Source of the DNA: Chromera velia
Lineage: Eukaryota > Sar > Chromeraceae
Direction of reading: 5' to 3'
NCBI GenBank assembly: GCA_018398765.1
Contig: JAHBMJ010001398.1
Location: forward strand, 1 to 31,502
Length of the DNA stretch: 31,502 bases
Shown: piece after piece, positions 1 through 9,378 of the stretch
How positions within the stretch are numbered: the first letter of the stretch is position 1
How the letters are laid out: every line of letters starts with the position of its first letter
Made by a program: the position numbers and the translations under genes
Notes under the pieces: generated by a model
Told to the model about the DNA's origin: nothing
Databases searched by the model: none
What the model saw: the letters and a program-made list of their open reading frames with translations, nothing else

Positions 1-35
1 TGGTGGCGGGCACTTCAGGCATGGCGGCTCAACAC

Positions 36-630
36 CATTTTTGGCGGTGGCTTTCCGGGGCCTCCGCGCCCCCCGCGCGTATGTCTAAAAAAACGCATGC
101 AGGCGCGTGTGGTAAAAAAAGGAGCCGGTCAAGACTGCCAGGCTCATCAAATATCCCTGCCCGTCAAACAATAGCCTGGCCTGTCAAATATCTCTGGCCC
201 GTCAAATATTCCTGGCCCGTCAAACATTTATAGCCCGTCAAATGTCCTCAGCCAGATAATTTGAATTCCAAGGCACTCACCCTTTTCGTGGGTACGAGTC
301 ATATGGCGCGGCGCGCGTAAGGCACTCACCCGTAGCGTTTAGTTAATTTTTCGCTTGCGGGACCATTTTTGGTGGTAGCTTTCCGAGGCTCCCACCCCCC
401 CGTGCGTGTGTCTAAAAAAACGCATACAGGCGCGTGTGGCTAAAAAAAAAAAACTCACCCTTTTCGCGGGTGCGAGTCATATGGCGCGGCGTGCGCAAGG
501 CACTCACCCGTAGCGTTTAGTTAATTTTTCGTTTGCGGGACCATTTTTGGCGGTAGCTTTCCGGGGCCCCCGCACTCCCCTGCGCGTGTGTCTAAAAAAA
601 CGCATGCAGGCGCGTGTGGCTAAAAAAAAA
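36..630. repeat. 178-bp tandem repeat array with an interrupted first copy
   Basis: Two adjacent copies start at 276 and 454 (period 178 bp) with only scattered differences. Each copy holds a motif reading CTCACCCTTTTCG, a GGCGCGGCG stretch, a pyrimidine-rich GC block and an A-run preceded by GCGCGTGTGG. A third, partial copy lies at about 36-118. It is separated from the others by a short array of imperfect 18-bp units around CCCGTCAAATAT (about 160-246). No convincing coding potential is seen; the open frame at 3-233 is made of repeat sequence. Confidence 0.8.
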
Positions 631-639
631 GGGCTCGCT

Positions 640-1590
640 GTATTAAGTATAGTAGATCTGACGCAGTGCCACTCTGTACGAATGGCCCGCGGAAAGCGAA
701 ATTAACTTTGTTTTCAATTGCATATGGCAGCGCGTGTGCGGGTTGCTCTCCGGAATATCGTAACGTATGTGTCTGAAGAACCACGATGGTGGGCAGAGAA
801 GAGAGGGAGGTCGAGAGCAGTGCTAGAAGCAATTAAATTGCAGTGCCCATTGCTTCAAGGAAGTCTGGTCAAACAATGATTGCAATCATTGCAATTAATT
901 GCCAATAATTGCAATCAGACTCAAATATATAGTTATTATTAAGCGAATTGGGGTATCAAATAGCAGTGTACAATGAAATACCAACTTAAATGTAAGCATT
1001 TATGAAATAAAATGATTATAAATCATCTAAAACAAACGTTTTATGACTTGCAACTTGGTGTTTTATGTTTTAAACTGTGAAAACTGTGTAAAATTTACCA
1101 AACAGTACCTAAACACGCCTAAACAACACATGACAACATATGAACAACACATAGCAACACATAAACAACGCATAAACAAAAATCGCAATTAATTGCAATT
1201 AAATGCTTCTCGCCTGCTCCTGGTAAACAATATGTTAAAAGTAGACTAGTATGAATGCCGTCTACTTCAGTCACTACTTTCAGTAAGTCTGAGTTCATGT
1301 TCATCGGCTACGAAGATTGGCTATCAAAGAGGATCTTGCCGTTTCCTCACAACAATCGTTTGTGTAAAAGCATGTATGAATTCATATGCATTCGCATTCG
1401 AAGAGACCATGCATGCATGCGTGCAGCTTGATCGAGCGGTGCGCAGCCCGCCCGGCACCTTCGGCCCCAGGCCCCCCGCGCATGCCCTACATCTTACAAT
1501 CACCCCTTTTGGAGGAGAATACGAATCGACTTCGAACTCATTTGCATGGAATGTACTTTGTCTGTCTGTCTGTGTGCATCAATTTTGTAT
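640..1590. other. AT-rich stretch without a gene
   Basis: No convincing gene. The stretch contains several ATTGCAATT-type palindromic words, including the perfect 12-bp palindrome TGATTGCAATCA at 877-888 and similar words at about 890-935 and 1174-1205. An imperfect short tandem around CAACACATA lies at 1124-1175. This is where the 3' LTR of the minus-strand copia element would be expected, but no matching 5' LTR was recognised near 9400, so no LTR is called. Confidence 0.5.
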
Positions 1591-1594
1591 GCAT

Positions 1595-2119
1595 CTATTT
1601 CATCTTTGCATGCAAGTCATCGAGCTGCTCAAGAATATACTCCAACATGCCCTGCATCTTTGGTTCTGATTCACATCGGCCAGAAGCCAACTGCGCAAGG
1701 AGTGGCTGACTATCAGTAAGCAGACACATACGAGGAGCGATACCCCACAATATTTCAATAAAATGCACCCAACCAAAACTATTCTTCACCCCGTCATGAA
1801 ATGCAAGCAATTCAGCGCTTATTGTCGAACTGAGCTTTCGATCACATTTCTTTGACTTCCAAGCAAACAGGTTTGATTCATCATGATTCTTCAATGCATG
1901 ATGCAAAATTAATAAATCTGTCTTGGATACCAGCTGTACTTCATACCCCAGTCTCCTTTCATGCGTATACTGCTCATATGAAGCATCGACCCAGATTAAA
2001 AGAACCATTCCATTCTCTTTGGTCACCGGTTTGAACTTTAAGCCGGCCGCACACTCCTTGATGTGTGAGATCACTTTCCACACTGCAAGCACTGTCTTTG
2101 CTGAAGGACGAGTTGCCCA
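1595..2119 (-). pseudogene. Copia RNase H domain (3' end of pol)
   Basis: In this element class RNase H degrades the RNA strand of the RNA-DNA hybrid during reverse transcription. The minus-strand frame shows the usual copia order: an Asp in a WVDASYEQ segment (first acidic residue), the block WKSKKCDRKLSSTISAELLA (equivalent to the family's W-x-S-K-K ... S-S-x-x-E-x-L-A, with the Glu present), then LLTDSQPLL with the next Asp. It ends at a stop at 1595. A TGA at 2120-2122 separates it from the preceding segment in the same frame, so there is no frameshift between reverse transcriptase and RNase H. Confidence 0.85.
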
Positions 2120-3500
2120 TCAAGAGAGATGAGAGAAAAAAAATGCATGCTTAGGTTCAGTTTTCACTGCCCAACCCACCAGACCCAACAAACGCTGCAT
2201 TTGAGACTGAAGCGATGAATCGATTTCATTTTCTTCTGGCTTCTTCAAGTCTGCATTTCCAATCGGCTTGCTTGCCTTCTTGTCTTCACATTCAGGCAGA
2301 GCACGCACATATTCTTCCTGACTGAGGGTCATTTCTTTCTTTGTACGGTCATAGCCGTAAAGTGGATCCAAGTTGCCTGTGGAAGTATTGTTTGTGTATG
2401 CTAATTGTTTTAATTGTTTTTTGTTAAAGCAAGTATGTGTGTGGTGCGTGATGCGCCGCGAGGTAGTATGCTTTGGCCCTGACTTCAGGATCTTTCTGGC
2501 ACCGCTTTCGCTTACGCTCTGCCTATGTTGCATCCATGTTTTTTCTTGTAGTTTCTTTCATGTCGTGCTTTTCATGAGTTTCCTTCTGAAGTGTGCATAC
2601 GCGACCCGTCGTGTCTCTGGACGGGATTTTTCTTCTCTGGGTTTCTTTTGGTAACAGAAGAGCATCGCCTTTCAGTGTCATGTCCGGTCTCGGTTCTTCC
2701 GGGTCTTCGCTTCCCTTGCTTGAGTGCGCTTGCCTCTCTAGGCCTGGCGTTAGTCAATTAGCAATCGATCGAGGTTCCGTCTGGATGACCCGGCCTCCAT
2801 GTCAAGTGGCTCTGGTCGGTGCCTAGGTTTCTGACCCTATGGTGTACGCTTCTAGGGCATAAACCTATGCCGGCGCCTAGGCCTGGCGGTGAGCTCAATT
2901 ACTTACCTTTGTACGGTTATACTTTAGCTGCATGCCAATAAACCCATGAGTGCCCCCATCATTGACCCTTTCTGGCTCATCCATTTCGAACTGCTTTCGG
3001 ATTTCATCCATCAAAGAAGAAACAGAAGGACCAAAAACAAGAAGATCATCAATATGCATCAACATTAATACATTCGGCGTACCTTTGCTGTCTTTCTTTA
3101 CAAGAATTGACTCGCTAATCTCACTCCACCTATTCTCTTTAGCTCGGCCCTTGAAGTGCCTCGTATAGAGACGAGGCCCATCAGCCTATCCGTATACGAC
3201 TCTGAGAGTCTTCACAATGGAACCAGCAACAAGTCTTAGACCTGAATAAACATGAAGGGGAAGGTCAGAAGGGAGCTCGACCCAGAGTGGTGTGTCTGTC
3301 GGTGCTTGTAAAAAACTTGTGCGGATGTCTGTCTTTGCTGATTCCCACCCCTGACTGAGAACAAAAATCAAAGTAAGACAAAGTTGGCTCTGCTCAGCAG
3401 TGCCACTGTACGTTTCAACTAGAGTGAAGTCTCTTTTATCTTGAAACCCTTTAAGAGCTAAACGAGACTTTGCAACTCTTCTTCCGTCTTTCAGTTTCTA
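2120..3500 (-). pseudogene. Copia reverse transcriptase domain, split by an intron-like insert
   Basis: Reverse transcriptase copies the element's RNA to DNA. In order on the minus strand: VAKSRLALKGFQ (finger region), KTDIRTSFLQAP (equivalent to copia 'D-V-K-T-A-F-L'), a KTL..VYG segment, then MLMHIDDLLVFG (the catalytic Y-V-D-D box, here H-I-D-D), and after the 568-bp intron-like interruption MTLSQEEYVRALPE and LVGWAVKTEPKHAF (the family's 'connection' region). Stops interrupt the frame at 3498-3500 (TAG), 3186-3188 (TAG) and 2120-2122 (TGA), with no frameshift. The stops make it non-functional unless read through. Confidence 0.88.
2353..2906 (-). mobile_element. 554-bp intron-like insertion inside the copia reverse transcriptase
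   Basis: A 14-bp word, CTTTGTACGGTCAT at 2339-2352 and CTTTGTACGGTTAT at 2907-2920 (13/14), flanks the insert like a target site duplication. On the minus strand the segment begins with GTAAGT (2906-2901) straight after the upstream duplication. The downstream duplication ends in AAAG at 2339. Splicing from 2906 to 2339 (568 nt) joins ..N-R-T-K to K-E-M-T-L.. exactly in frame. Removing the insert plus one duplication gives the same product. The interior has no recognised coding content and no clear terminal inverted repeats. An ordinary transposon insertion with a fortuitous splice signal is the alternative to an introner-like element. Confidence 0.6.
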
Positions 3501-4182
3501 TGTCCTCACCCACTTCAGCTGCACACTTGGATATATACCTTTCTTGCTGAGAGAAGAGACATTATGTACCGAATATTCAAACCATCTCCTCAGTTCCTTT
3601 TCATTTGCTTCGTGGTGCGAACCTGACTTGATTTCCTTCTCGGTTGCTGGGACCTGTCCCTTCGCTGCATTCTCCTTCACTTCACCCAAATACACCCCCC
3701 GCTTATGCATAGAGAGAATAGAAGAAAGGATAGAGTCAAGAAGATCACTTCGTTCATCTTCCTTTTCTTTCTGTCTTTCTTTTCTCAGCTGGGCTATTCT
3801 GCCTGACTTTCTCACTGACTGTCTTATTCTGGAAATCCCCAGGGAAGCCGCTGCTCTGTCTGTCTCTTCGTGAATCTGTTCGCGCAGGGCCGCAAACGCA
3901 CCTGTCGGCTCACCCCCGACCTTGTCATCTTCAGAATCGGAGTCAATCTCTTCTGCCTCTTCGAGACCTAGATCTACAGGGGAGTCTGGGGGAACCAAGG
4001 CGTCCTTTCTGAAAATAGAGTCTTTATCTGACCACTCGGACGACTCTGCTGCTTCTGACTGCGTTTTGTCTCTCACTCCGTCTCCAGCCCTCATTTCGAC
4101 TTCGTCTGCACCCCCCACTACTGAATCTTTAACCTCTGGAGCGAGGTCGCTGGACAATTGCTGCAGGGATTCTGGGCTGAGA
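3501..4182 (-). pseudogene. Copia pol linker between integrase and reverse transcriptase
   Basis: The frame is open from the Mutator-like insert down to a TAG at 3498-3500. It encodes an acidic, Ser-rich stretch, a basic Arg/Lys-Glu segment, and then a segment ending EKELRRWFEY and VQLKWVRT. That end resembles the copia region just before the reverse transcriptase (E-x-x-x-W ... V-x-x-x-W-V). Disordered, charged linkers are usual here. The opposite strand is also open, but that is a shadow. Confidence 0.75.
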
Positions 4183-4375
4183 CTAGGGGGTAGCACTATG
4201 TTACTGTATAAGGGCGACCCTAAGTTTATACTTTCTCTAGCAAAAAATCTAGACATGGCGGGCACTTTGTTCATATACCAATCTTTTTTTTTACATTCTA
4301 AAGTGCTGATTGGAGCTAATAGAACTGATGGCGGGTTACATTTTCACTTCAAAAAATTGGTTCAAAGTTATGTCG

Positions 4376-4545
4376 CCACGATTTGGCGGGGTGGCGGGCA
4401 GCTTGACCTGGCGGGGCCTGATTATCTCTCTAAGGTCAGACCCCCCCGCCAATAAAGCAAACCCCCGCCAGAAGACAGACTTCCAGTCTGCCTTTCCTCC
4501 GCCCGCCTCCCGCTAGCCACCCGCCAGCCCCCCGCCAGCCTAGGT
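4376..4545. repeat. GGCGGG/CCCGCC-rich degenerate short repeat in the Mutator-like element
   Basis: The block contains many copies of GGCGGGG on one side and of CCCCGCCA or CCCGCC on the other. It belongs to the left subterminal region of the element. Similar words recur in the right subterminal region (about 5920-6070). Scattered GGCGGGC words also occur at about 1-40 and 17163-17215. These could be relics of related elements elsewhere in the window, but the matches are too short to prove that. Confidence 0.55.
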
Positions 4546-5139
4546 ATTCAACTATTTCAATTACGATTAAGATTTTATAGGTAAGATCATACAAAACATA
4601 TAATAAAAACATAGATTACATAAATATTTCAGGCTAAAGGAATGTAGTTCATCCTAAAAAGCTTAAATCCGGTGAAATTAAGTGTGATTACGGGAAAAAA
4701 TAATCATATACCCCCCCTTTTATGGTATGTCTCTTATAACTGATTACGGATTATGAGATTACGACATCTTTTGAAAGACCACCAATATTTTTTTTCCTTG
4801 CATGCCGTTACCCATCTCCCAGAAAGCACAAAGCTTCCCGCTGTAGCTCGTATAAAAGACAATAAAAATTATTAATTCTCTTCTTCTGTAGTCTTTTGAA
4901 CGCCTATCAGGCGCTATCAAGGATTCAGGCTAGGGATTTAGGGGCAAAGGGAAGGGGGGAGACTGATGGAAGACTCTCTGAGGTGTTGAGTTGACTACTC
5001 GGCCTCTCTCAGGAGGCCGCAGAGCAACAGCAGCCGCCGCGAGCCTGGTTCTATTGCAGCTCAAAATTTGCCTTAATATTGTTGGTCTTGCTGTTATTTT
5101 TATTGGTTGCACCATGCAAAAGTCGTAGGAAAAAGTTAA

Positions 5140-5250
5140 GGAAAAAGTCTATTCATTGAGGAGGATGAGCTGCAAAAAGTTGAAGAAATGTTCAAAAAGC
5201 TCCTCACAAAGGACCTTGATGTTGTCATCGATGTTGAAATTGAAGTCTAG
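5140..5250 (+). pseudogene. Coding-like fragment inside the Mutator-like element
   Basis: After an in-frame TAA at 5137-5139 the plus strand encodes a 36-residue charged stretch containing EEDELQKVEEMFKKLL and ending DVEIEV before a TAG at 5248-5250. The amphipathic, Lys/Glu-rich composition is unlike the AT-rich noncoding sequence around it. It could be a relic of a transposase or of a captured host exon. No family is recognised. Confidence 0.3.
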
Positions 5251-5376
5251 TGATGACATTTAATTTATTGCATCATGATGGTTTTCTTTTGTTTTTTGAA
5301 GGAGGGTCCAGAGAAGGGGGCTGTTTACCCTATTTTACTATATATTATGGATTACGAGTTTACGAGCCCTTTCTAG

Positions 5377-5466
5377 ATATCACCTGGAAACAAGACTTTC
5401 ATCGCAGATTACAAGCGAACTAGTGAGCATTTTGATGAGATGTTGACTTTGTTTGAAGTAATTTAA
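5377..5466 (+). pseudogene. Second coding-like fragment inside the Mutator-like element
   Basis: Directly after a TTTCTAG word that resembles a 3' splice site, the plus strand encodes a short segment that includes FIADYKRTSEHFDEMLTLF before a TAA at 5464-5466. With the fragment at 5140-5250 it suggests exon-like pieces in the element's interior. Family unknown; the segment is very short. Confidence 0.28.
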
Positions 5467-6203
5467 TGTAATAAGTCCTAAAAAAATGGTTTTTAGTGTA
5501 GGGGTCACGTTAAATACTAATATACCCTATGTGTAACCCCTAAAATTCATCCAGTAATATTTTAAGTCGATTACCCTAGCCTGCCAGCCCCCTCTTACCT
5601 CCCGCCAACCTCCAACACGCCTCCCTACAGTTTGTTTACGCAGTGACTGTCCTCTCTACCCATACCCACTGGTTGGCATACTTTCCTTCAAACGAAAAAT
5701 ACTTCCTCAATTCGATTCTTTTTATAAGAAACCTGTCCCTTGTAACCGAAGGACCCATGATCCATTTATATTCTGATCCATGATCCATGTTTAAAGAAAT
5801 GGAATGACATGGAACATGAAGAAGCAACAGACACAGGGGGATGAGCTTGACTTGTCTTTGGTGTGGGTCACTGAGAGCCTCAGGTAAGTGTTCATTTTTC
5901 TTGGTGGGGATTGACTGTCTCTGGCGGGACGTGGTGGGGCAAACATACTGGTGGGAGGTGAAGGTTTGTCACAGTCCATCCCCGCCATAAAAAGCCCCGC
6001 CAGATCGTGGCGACACTACCTTTGAACAAGAATTTCTCATAAACTAGAAAGCATGAATGGCCCGCCACCATAGAAATCAAATCTCCAGTATGTTCTATAT
6101 CTATAACTTTTATATAGCATAAGTCTAAACTATCATCCTAACTAGTTAGAAAGCCCGCCAAACTAGGGGTACTTATAATGTTTATCCTAGTGCTACCCTC
6201 TAG

Positions 6204-7443
6204 GGGCTGAGAGAAAGATCAAGAGAAATCTCAAAGCGCTTCATCACTTCTTCAGGCTTCATCTCACACATACTCTCATAGTTCAGCTTGCCTTCCTTAT
6301 CAAAGGAAAAACGGGAGACGAGAAGCTGAGCCTGTCTATTGACTGAGGCTTCTCTGAGAACACGAGCGGGAAAGAACGCCCCATCTTGCTTCTGTGCAAT
6401 GATTCCTTTCAGGGAACAAGGCTCAATTGGGGCAGCAGATGCGTCTGCTTCTGCTTCTGCTGGCGGCTCTCCAAAGGTAGAGAAAGGCTCTTCAACCTCC
6501 TCACACTCATCTGACAAGACCACTGTCTCTCCTTAGAGCTCGAGCTCTTCAAGTCCTTCTTTTATACGCTCTTGTACATCTCTGGTCTTAGCCACTCCTT
6601 CTCTTCCTTTAGTGCCTTCATACCTACAGCCTTCATACTCTACAACGCCATTCCAGTATCGCAGAGAGACACGACTGGGGTAGACTTTCAAGGCCTTCTA
6701 CTGACCTCTCTCTCTGTATATAACAGAAACAACTTTGGAAGAAAGGATACGGTGACCGCCAAAAATAGTAAAAACTGGCTCACCTTAACGCTTTCCTCCC
6801 CCACGGTCGCCTCTCGGATCGATAACTTTTACTTCGTCTCCGAGAGAAAGCGGGAAAATACCTGGTTTGACCCCTCAGACTGCTTTGTGGGAGGAGCAGC
6901 CACGAGACACAGAGGCGGTCTCGTTGAGCTGTTGTGCTACTTCTGAGGTAAAAGCAGGCCATATGTAGAGAGGCACACGTTTTTGCAAACAGAACTTCAG
7001 CAGGGCTCTTTTAATCACCCTGTTTTTCCTTTCAACTGCCCCCTGCAACTCAGGTACATAGGTAACACCGGGGTCCTACGCTGCCCCCAGAGACCGAATG
7101 GCAGCCTGGTACTCTTCTCCTTGGAATGCCTTGGAACTCCCCCCCATTGTCTGTTGCGACTGCCTTTGGCAGTCCTTTCCTGCACGCCTCCCATCTCCTT
7201 CCCCATGAGAGCAAATGAGAGGCTGCCTCGCTCTTCCAGCGTAAAAGCCAGAGGAAAATACACCCAGTGGCTTCATCTACGATTTAATTTACTGATAGGT
7301 ACCTGTACCGCCCTCTCCCGACTGTTTTCAGTTCGGTAAGGTTATGAAATATTCGTCTGTTAAAAAGAGACGATGGAGACAGACGAGCGGCTTTCTTCCA
7401 TTCTGCCTGGGGAGAGCTTTTCTGGTTCTTCCTACCCAAAAAT
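6204..7443 (-). pseudogene. Copia integrase core and C-terminal region
   Basis: Integrase inserts the cDNA copy into the host genome through a D-D-E catalytic triad. On the minus strand: a segment reading IVDEATGCIFLWLL (family 'D-D-x-S-R-x-T-W'), then ATDNGGEF with the second catalytic Asp (7149-7151), then after a frameshift KAFQGEEYQAAIRSLG and ELQGAVERKNRVIKRALL with the catalytic Glu (7031-7033). The expected first Asp appears as Asn in a H-N-L segment (7341-7343). A C-terminal part GDEVKVIDPRGDRGGG follows. Several stops occur (TGA after HKAV, TAA after GGGKR, TAG, and a TAA just before 6523). The final part to 6204 is an acidic tail that joins the linker segment beyond the Mutator-like insert. 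Confidence 0.82.
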
Positions 7444-8333
7444 CTGTATGTTTTCATTGAAAGGAACTCTCTTTTCTTACTTGTTTCTTCCTGCCTTCAG
7501 CTTTCTATCTTTCTCTTCCTTTCTGTCTCCGTTTTCCTCTTTCTTCTTAGCTTTCTGTGGAATGCCTCTCTTTATCAAATTTAACAATAAGCACTCCACG
7601 CATCTGTTGCCTGTCTCTGTGCACTTAGAAGAAGAAAAACCTTTCACACCATTCTCAAGAAGAGTCACCCCGAGGTCCTCCCCTACAGCGTGTCTGAAGT
7701 GAAGATAAAAAAGAAAAAGAAGTCTGTCTCTCTTGGCCTGACTCAAAGAGCTCACTTTATTTCCTGAGAGAGCAAAAGAAACTTTCTGAGGGAGAGAAGA
7801 AGTAATAGCAAGAGAGACAGCAAGCGAACGAGCATATGCAAACGTATTAATCATGGGAAGTTTATCACCCCACCTCATTGGCATCTTAAATTTTCTTCCT
7901 TCCTTGTCTCCTAGCTCCACTCAACCGTTCTTGCAGAACCTTGATGGAACTTTTGCGCAGCCAAGCAATGGGAGACGCACTCGAGAAGAAACGATCCCTT
8001 CAAGCGTCACTACCCTCACCTGTCTATGCAGGGAAGGGAAAAGGATGTGCAATTTCTTCATTGTCATGTTTTTCGATTCTGCCTCATCTGAAGCAAGCTC
8101 AACATCAACCTTTCTATCTGTGTTTTCGACAACAAAGGCTTCAAAACATGGAGGGAAAAGAGAGATATCAACGTCTGTGTCTGCAACCACATCGAACTTT
8201 CCTTTCTTAGAATGGAAACTCTTTTTCTGGTAAGCAGTAGCACAGTAAATGACAGCAGCTCACAAACAATCACAACGTCTGGCAATGTTTACATTCGAAC
8301 ACTGAGCTGACCAATTTAGAAACCCCATGAGTT
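7444..8333 (-). pseudogene. Copia protease / pre-integrase region (degenerate)
   Basis: A single minus-strand frame, broken by a stop at 7921-7923, runs from about 8220 to 7475. Near its end is NRCVECLLLNLIKRGIP, which resembles the Cys-containing part of the gag-pre-integrase zinc-binding domain (usually C-x2-C before an A-K or K-R segment). It is followed by a Lys/Glu-rich tail. Upstream lies a segment with EAFVVENTDRKVDVELASDE. The D-S-G-A motif of an aspartic protease is not visible; that region (about 8220-8330) is scrambled. Assignment rests on position and the Cys motif. Confidence 0.6.
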
Positions 8334-9360
8334 GGAATCAGAGGACTGAGCCCCCTCTCTTCTCTTCACAGCCGCGTTGCCCGCCTTCTCGGGTCTTCCT
8401 TTCTTTGGGTTTCTATACATAGATGGCAGATGCCCCTTCTGGTTGCACTTATCGCACTGCACTCCAAGTGCTGTGCAGTCCTTCATCCGTTCGTACCACT
8501 TTCCTCCAAACCTGCCGCACTTTCTCTGGGACTCCGAGTCGGACCTGTCACCTCTGTCTGACTGAGTGCTCCGAGAGTCGAGCTCTCGTCTCTTGGGTGA
8601 CTTTCCCCTGGCTAAGGCCTTCTTCCAACCCCCTTGCTTCTCTGAGGACCGCCCTGCATGGGCAGAGGAGGAGGAAGGCTTAAAGGCAGAGGAGCCTCCC
8701 TGCGTAGCTGCCTATAGGAGTTGGCCAGGATGATGGCCTGCTTCCAGATGTCGGTGAACTTCATTTTGTTGAGGTCGGCACCTTCATCTGCGTCGAGCAT
8801 CTTCTCTGTAACATGATGATAGATCTTGTCCCACTCCTCTGACGTGGCAATCTATCAGAAGGTGTTTGTATACTGCTCCTCATCTGGGAAATAGTGGGCG
8901 TTGTTCACCTCTGTCAGCACTCTTTAGTACACCTGCATCGCTTCGAGAAGATTAGATGCACCCCTTCTCTTCAACCCCTTGAACTTCTTCTTCATGGACT
9001 CTTTGTAATTTACCTCTAGAACGAGGTACATCCTGCGCAGATGGATAAAAAGATCGGGACCCTCAACACCTGCTGTTGCCAACGTGTCAAGGTCATGTTG
9101 CATCTCCAAGAAACCCGATTTCTTGGCAGCATAAAGGAGGCCGACATAGGATCCTTTAGTCAAGCCTGAGGCCAAGGATCCAAATACATAGATCGAAAGG
9201 AAGAGCAAAGAGTGACACCTTTCTTTTCTTCGTTCATTTCCAGAGTAACTGTTTCTTGGACCCCAGGGCCCCAGAAAACTGTTTGAAGGGATCGACTACA
9301 ATGCGCTACCGTACGTGGCCTGGGACGATTGGGACTCTGTAGATCCTCCAATAAGGTCAT
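8334..9360 (-). pseudogene. Copia gag with zinc knuckle (degenerate)
   Basis: Gag forms the virus-like particle that packages the element's RNA. The region shows a helical capsid-like segment with GLLYAAKKSGFLEMQHDLDT and LFIHLRRMYLVLEVNYKESM (about 9150-8950), then DLNKMKFTDIWKQAI (about 8780), then a nucleic-acid-binding knuckle at 8415-8456 reading CDKCNQKGHLPSMY. That knuckle fits C-x2-C-x4-H-x4-C with the last Cys changed to Tyr. The frame changes several times and stops intervene. The N-terminus may begin near 9360. Confidence 0.7.
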
Positions 9361-9378
9361 GCGATCACATTAACTCCC

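Larger units (their letters stand above)
4183..6203. mobile_element. Non-autonomous Mutator-like DNA transposon nested in the copia pol gene
   Basis: The ends are inverted: CTAGGGGGTAGCACTA at 4183 and, on the other strand, CTAGAGGGTAGCACTA from 6203 (15/16). Further matches continue inward. The word around GTCGCCACGAT, followed by TGGCGGGG, begins about 177 bp from the left end and about 176 bp from the right end, so imperfect terminal inverted repeats run for about 210 bp. A perfect 9-bp duplication, GGGCTGAGA, flanks it (4174-4182 and 6204-6212). Long TIRs with 9-bp duplications are typical of Mutator-like elements. No transposase was recognised. Removing the element and one duplication restores the copia frame exactly (..D-L-S-L-S-P-E-S-L-Q-Q..). 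Confidence 0.85.
1595..9360 (-). mobile_element. Decayed Ty1/copia-type LTR retrotransposon, interrupted by two younger insertions
   Basis: Reading the minus strand from 9360 to 1595 gives copia gene order: gag with a zinc knuckle, a Cys-rich pre-integrase segment, integrase, a long acidic linker, reverse transcriptase, then RNase H. The order integrase before reverse transcriptase is what separates Ty1/copia from Ty3/gypsy. Gag and integrase contain frameshifts and stops. From 6523 to 1595 the frame is continuous apart from three stop codons, once the inserts at 4183-6203 and 2339-2906 are removed. No LTR pair, primer-binding site or polypurine tract was identified, so the true ends are unknown. 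It is not capable of autonomous movement as it stands. Confidence 0.88.

Noticed and set aside
3922..4455. 177-codon plus-strand open frame
   Set aside because: It is the antisense shadow of the copia linker and runs across the boundary of the Mutator-like insertion.
7373..8233. Plus-strand open frames of about 110-126 codons
   Set aside because: Antisense shadows of the copia pre-integrase and protease region.
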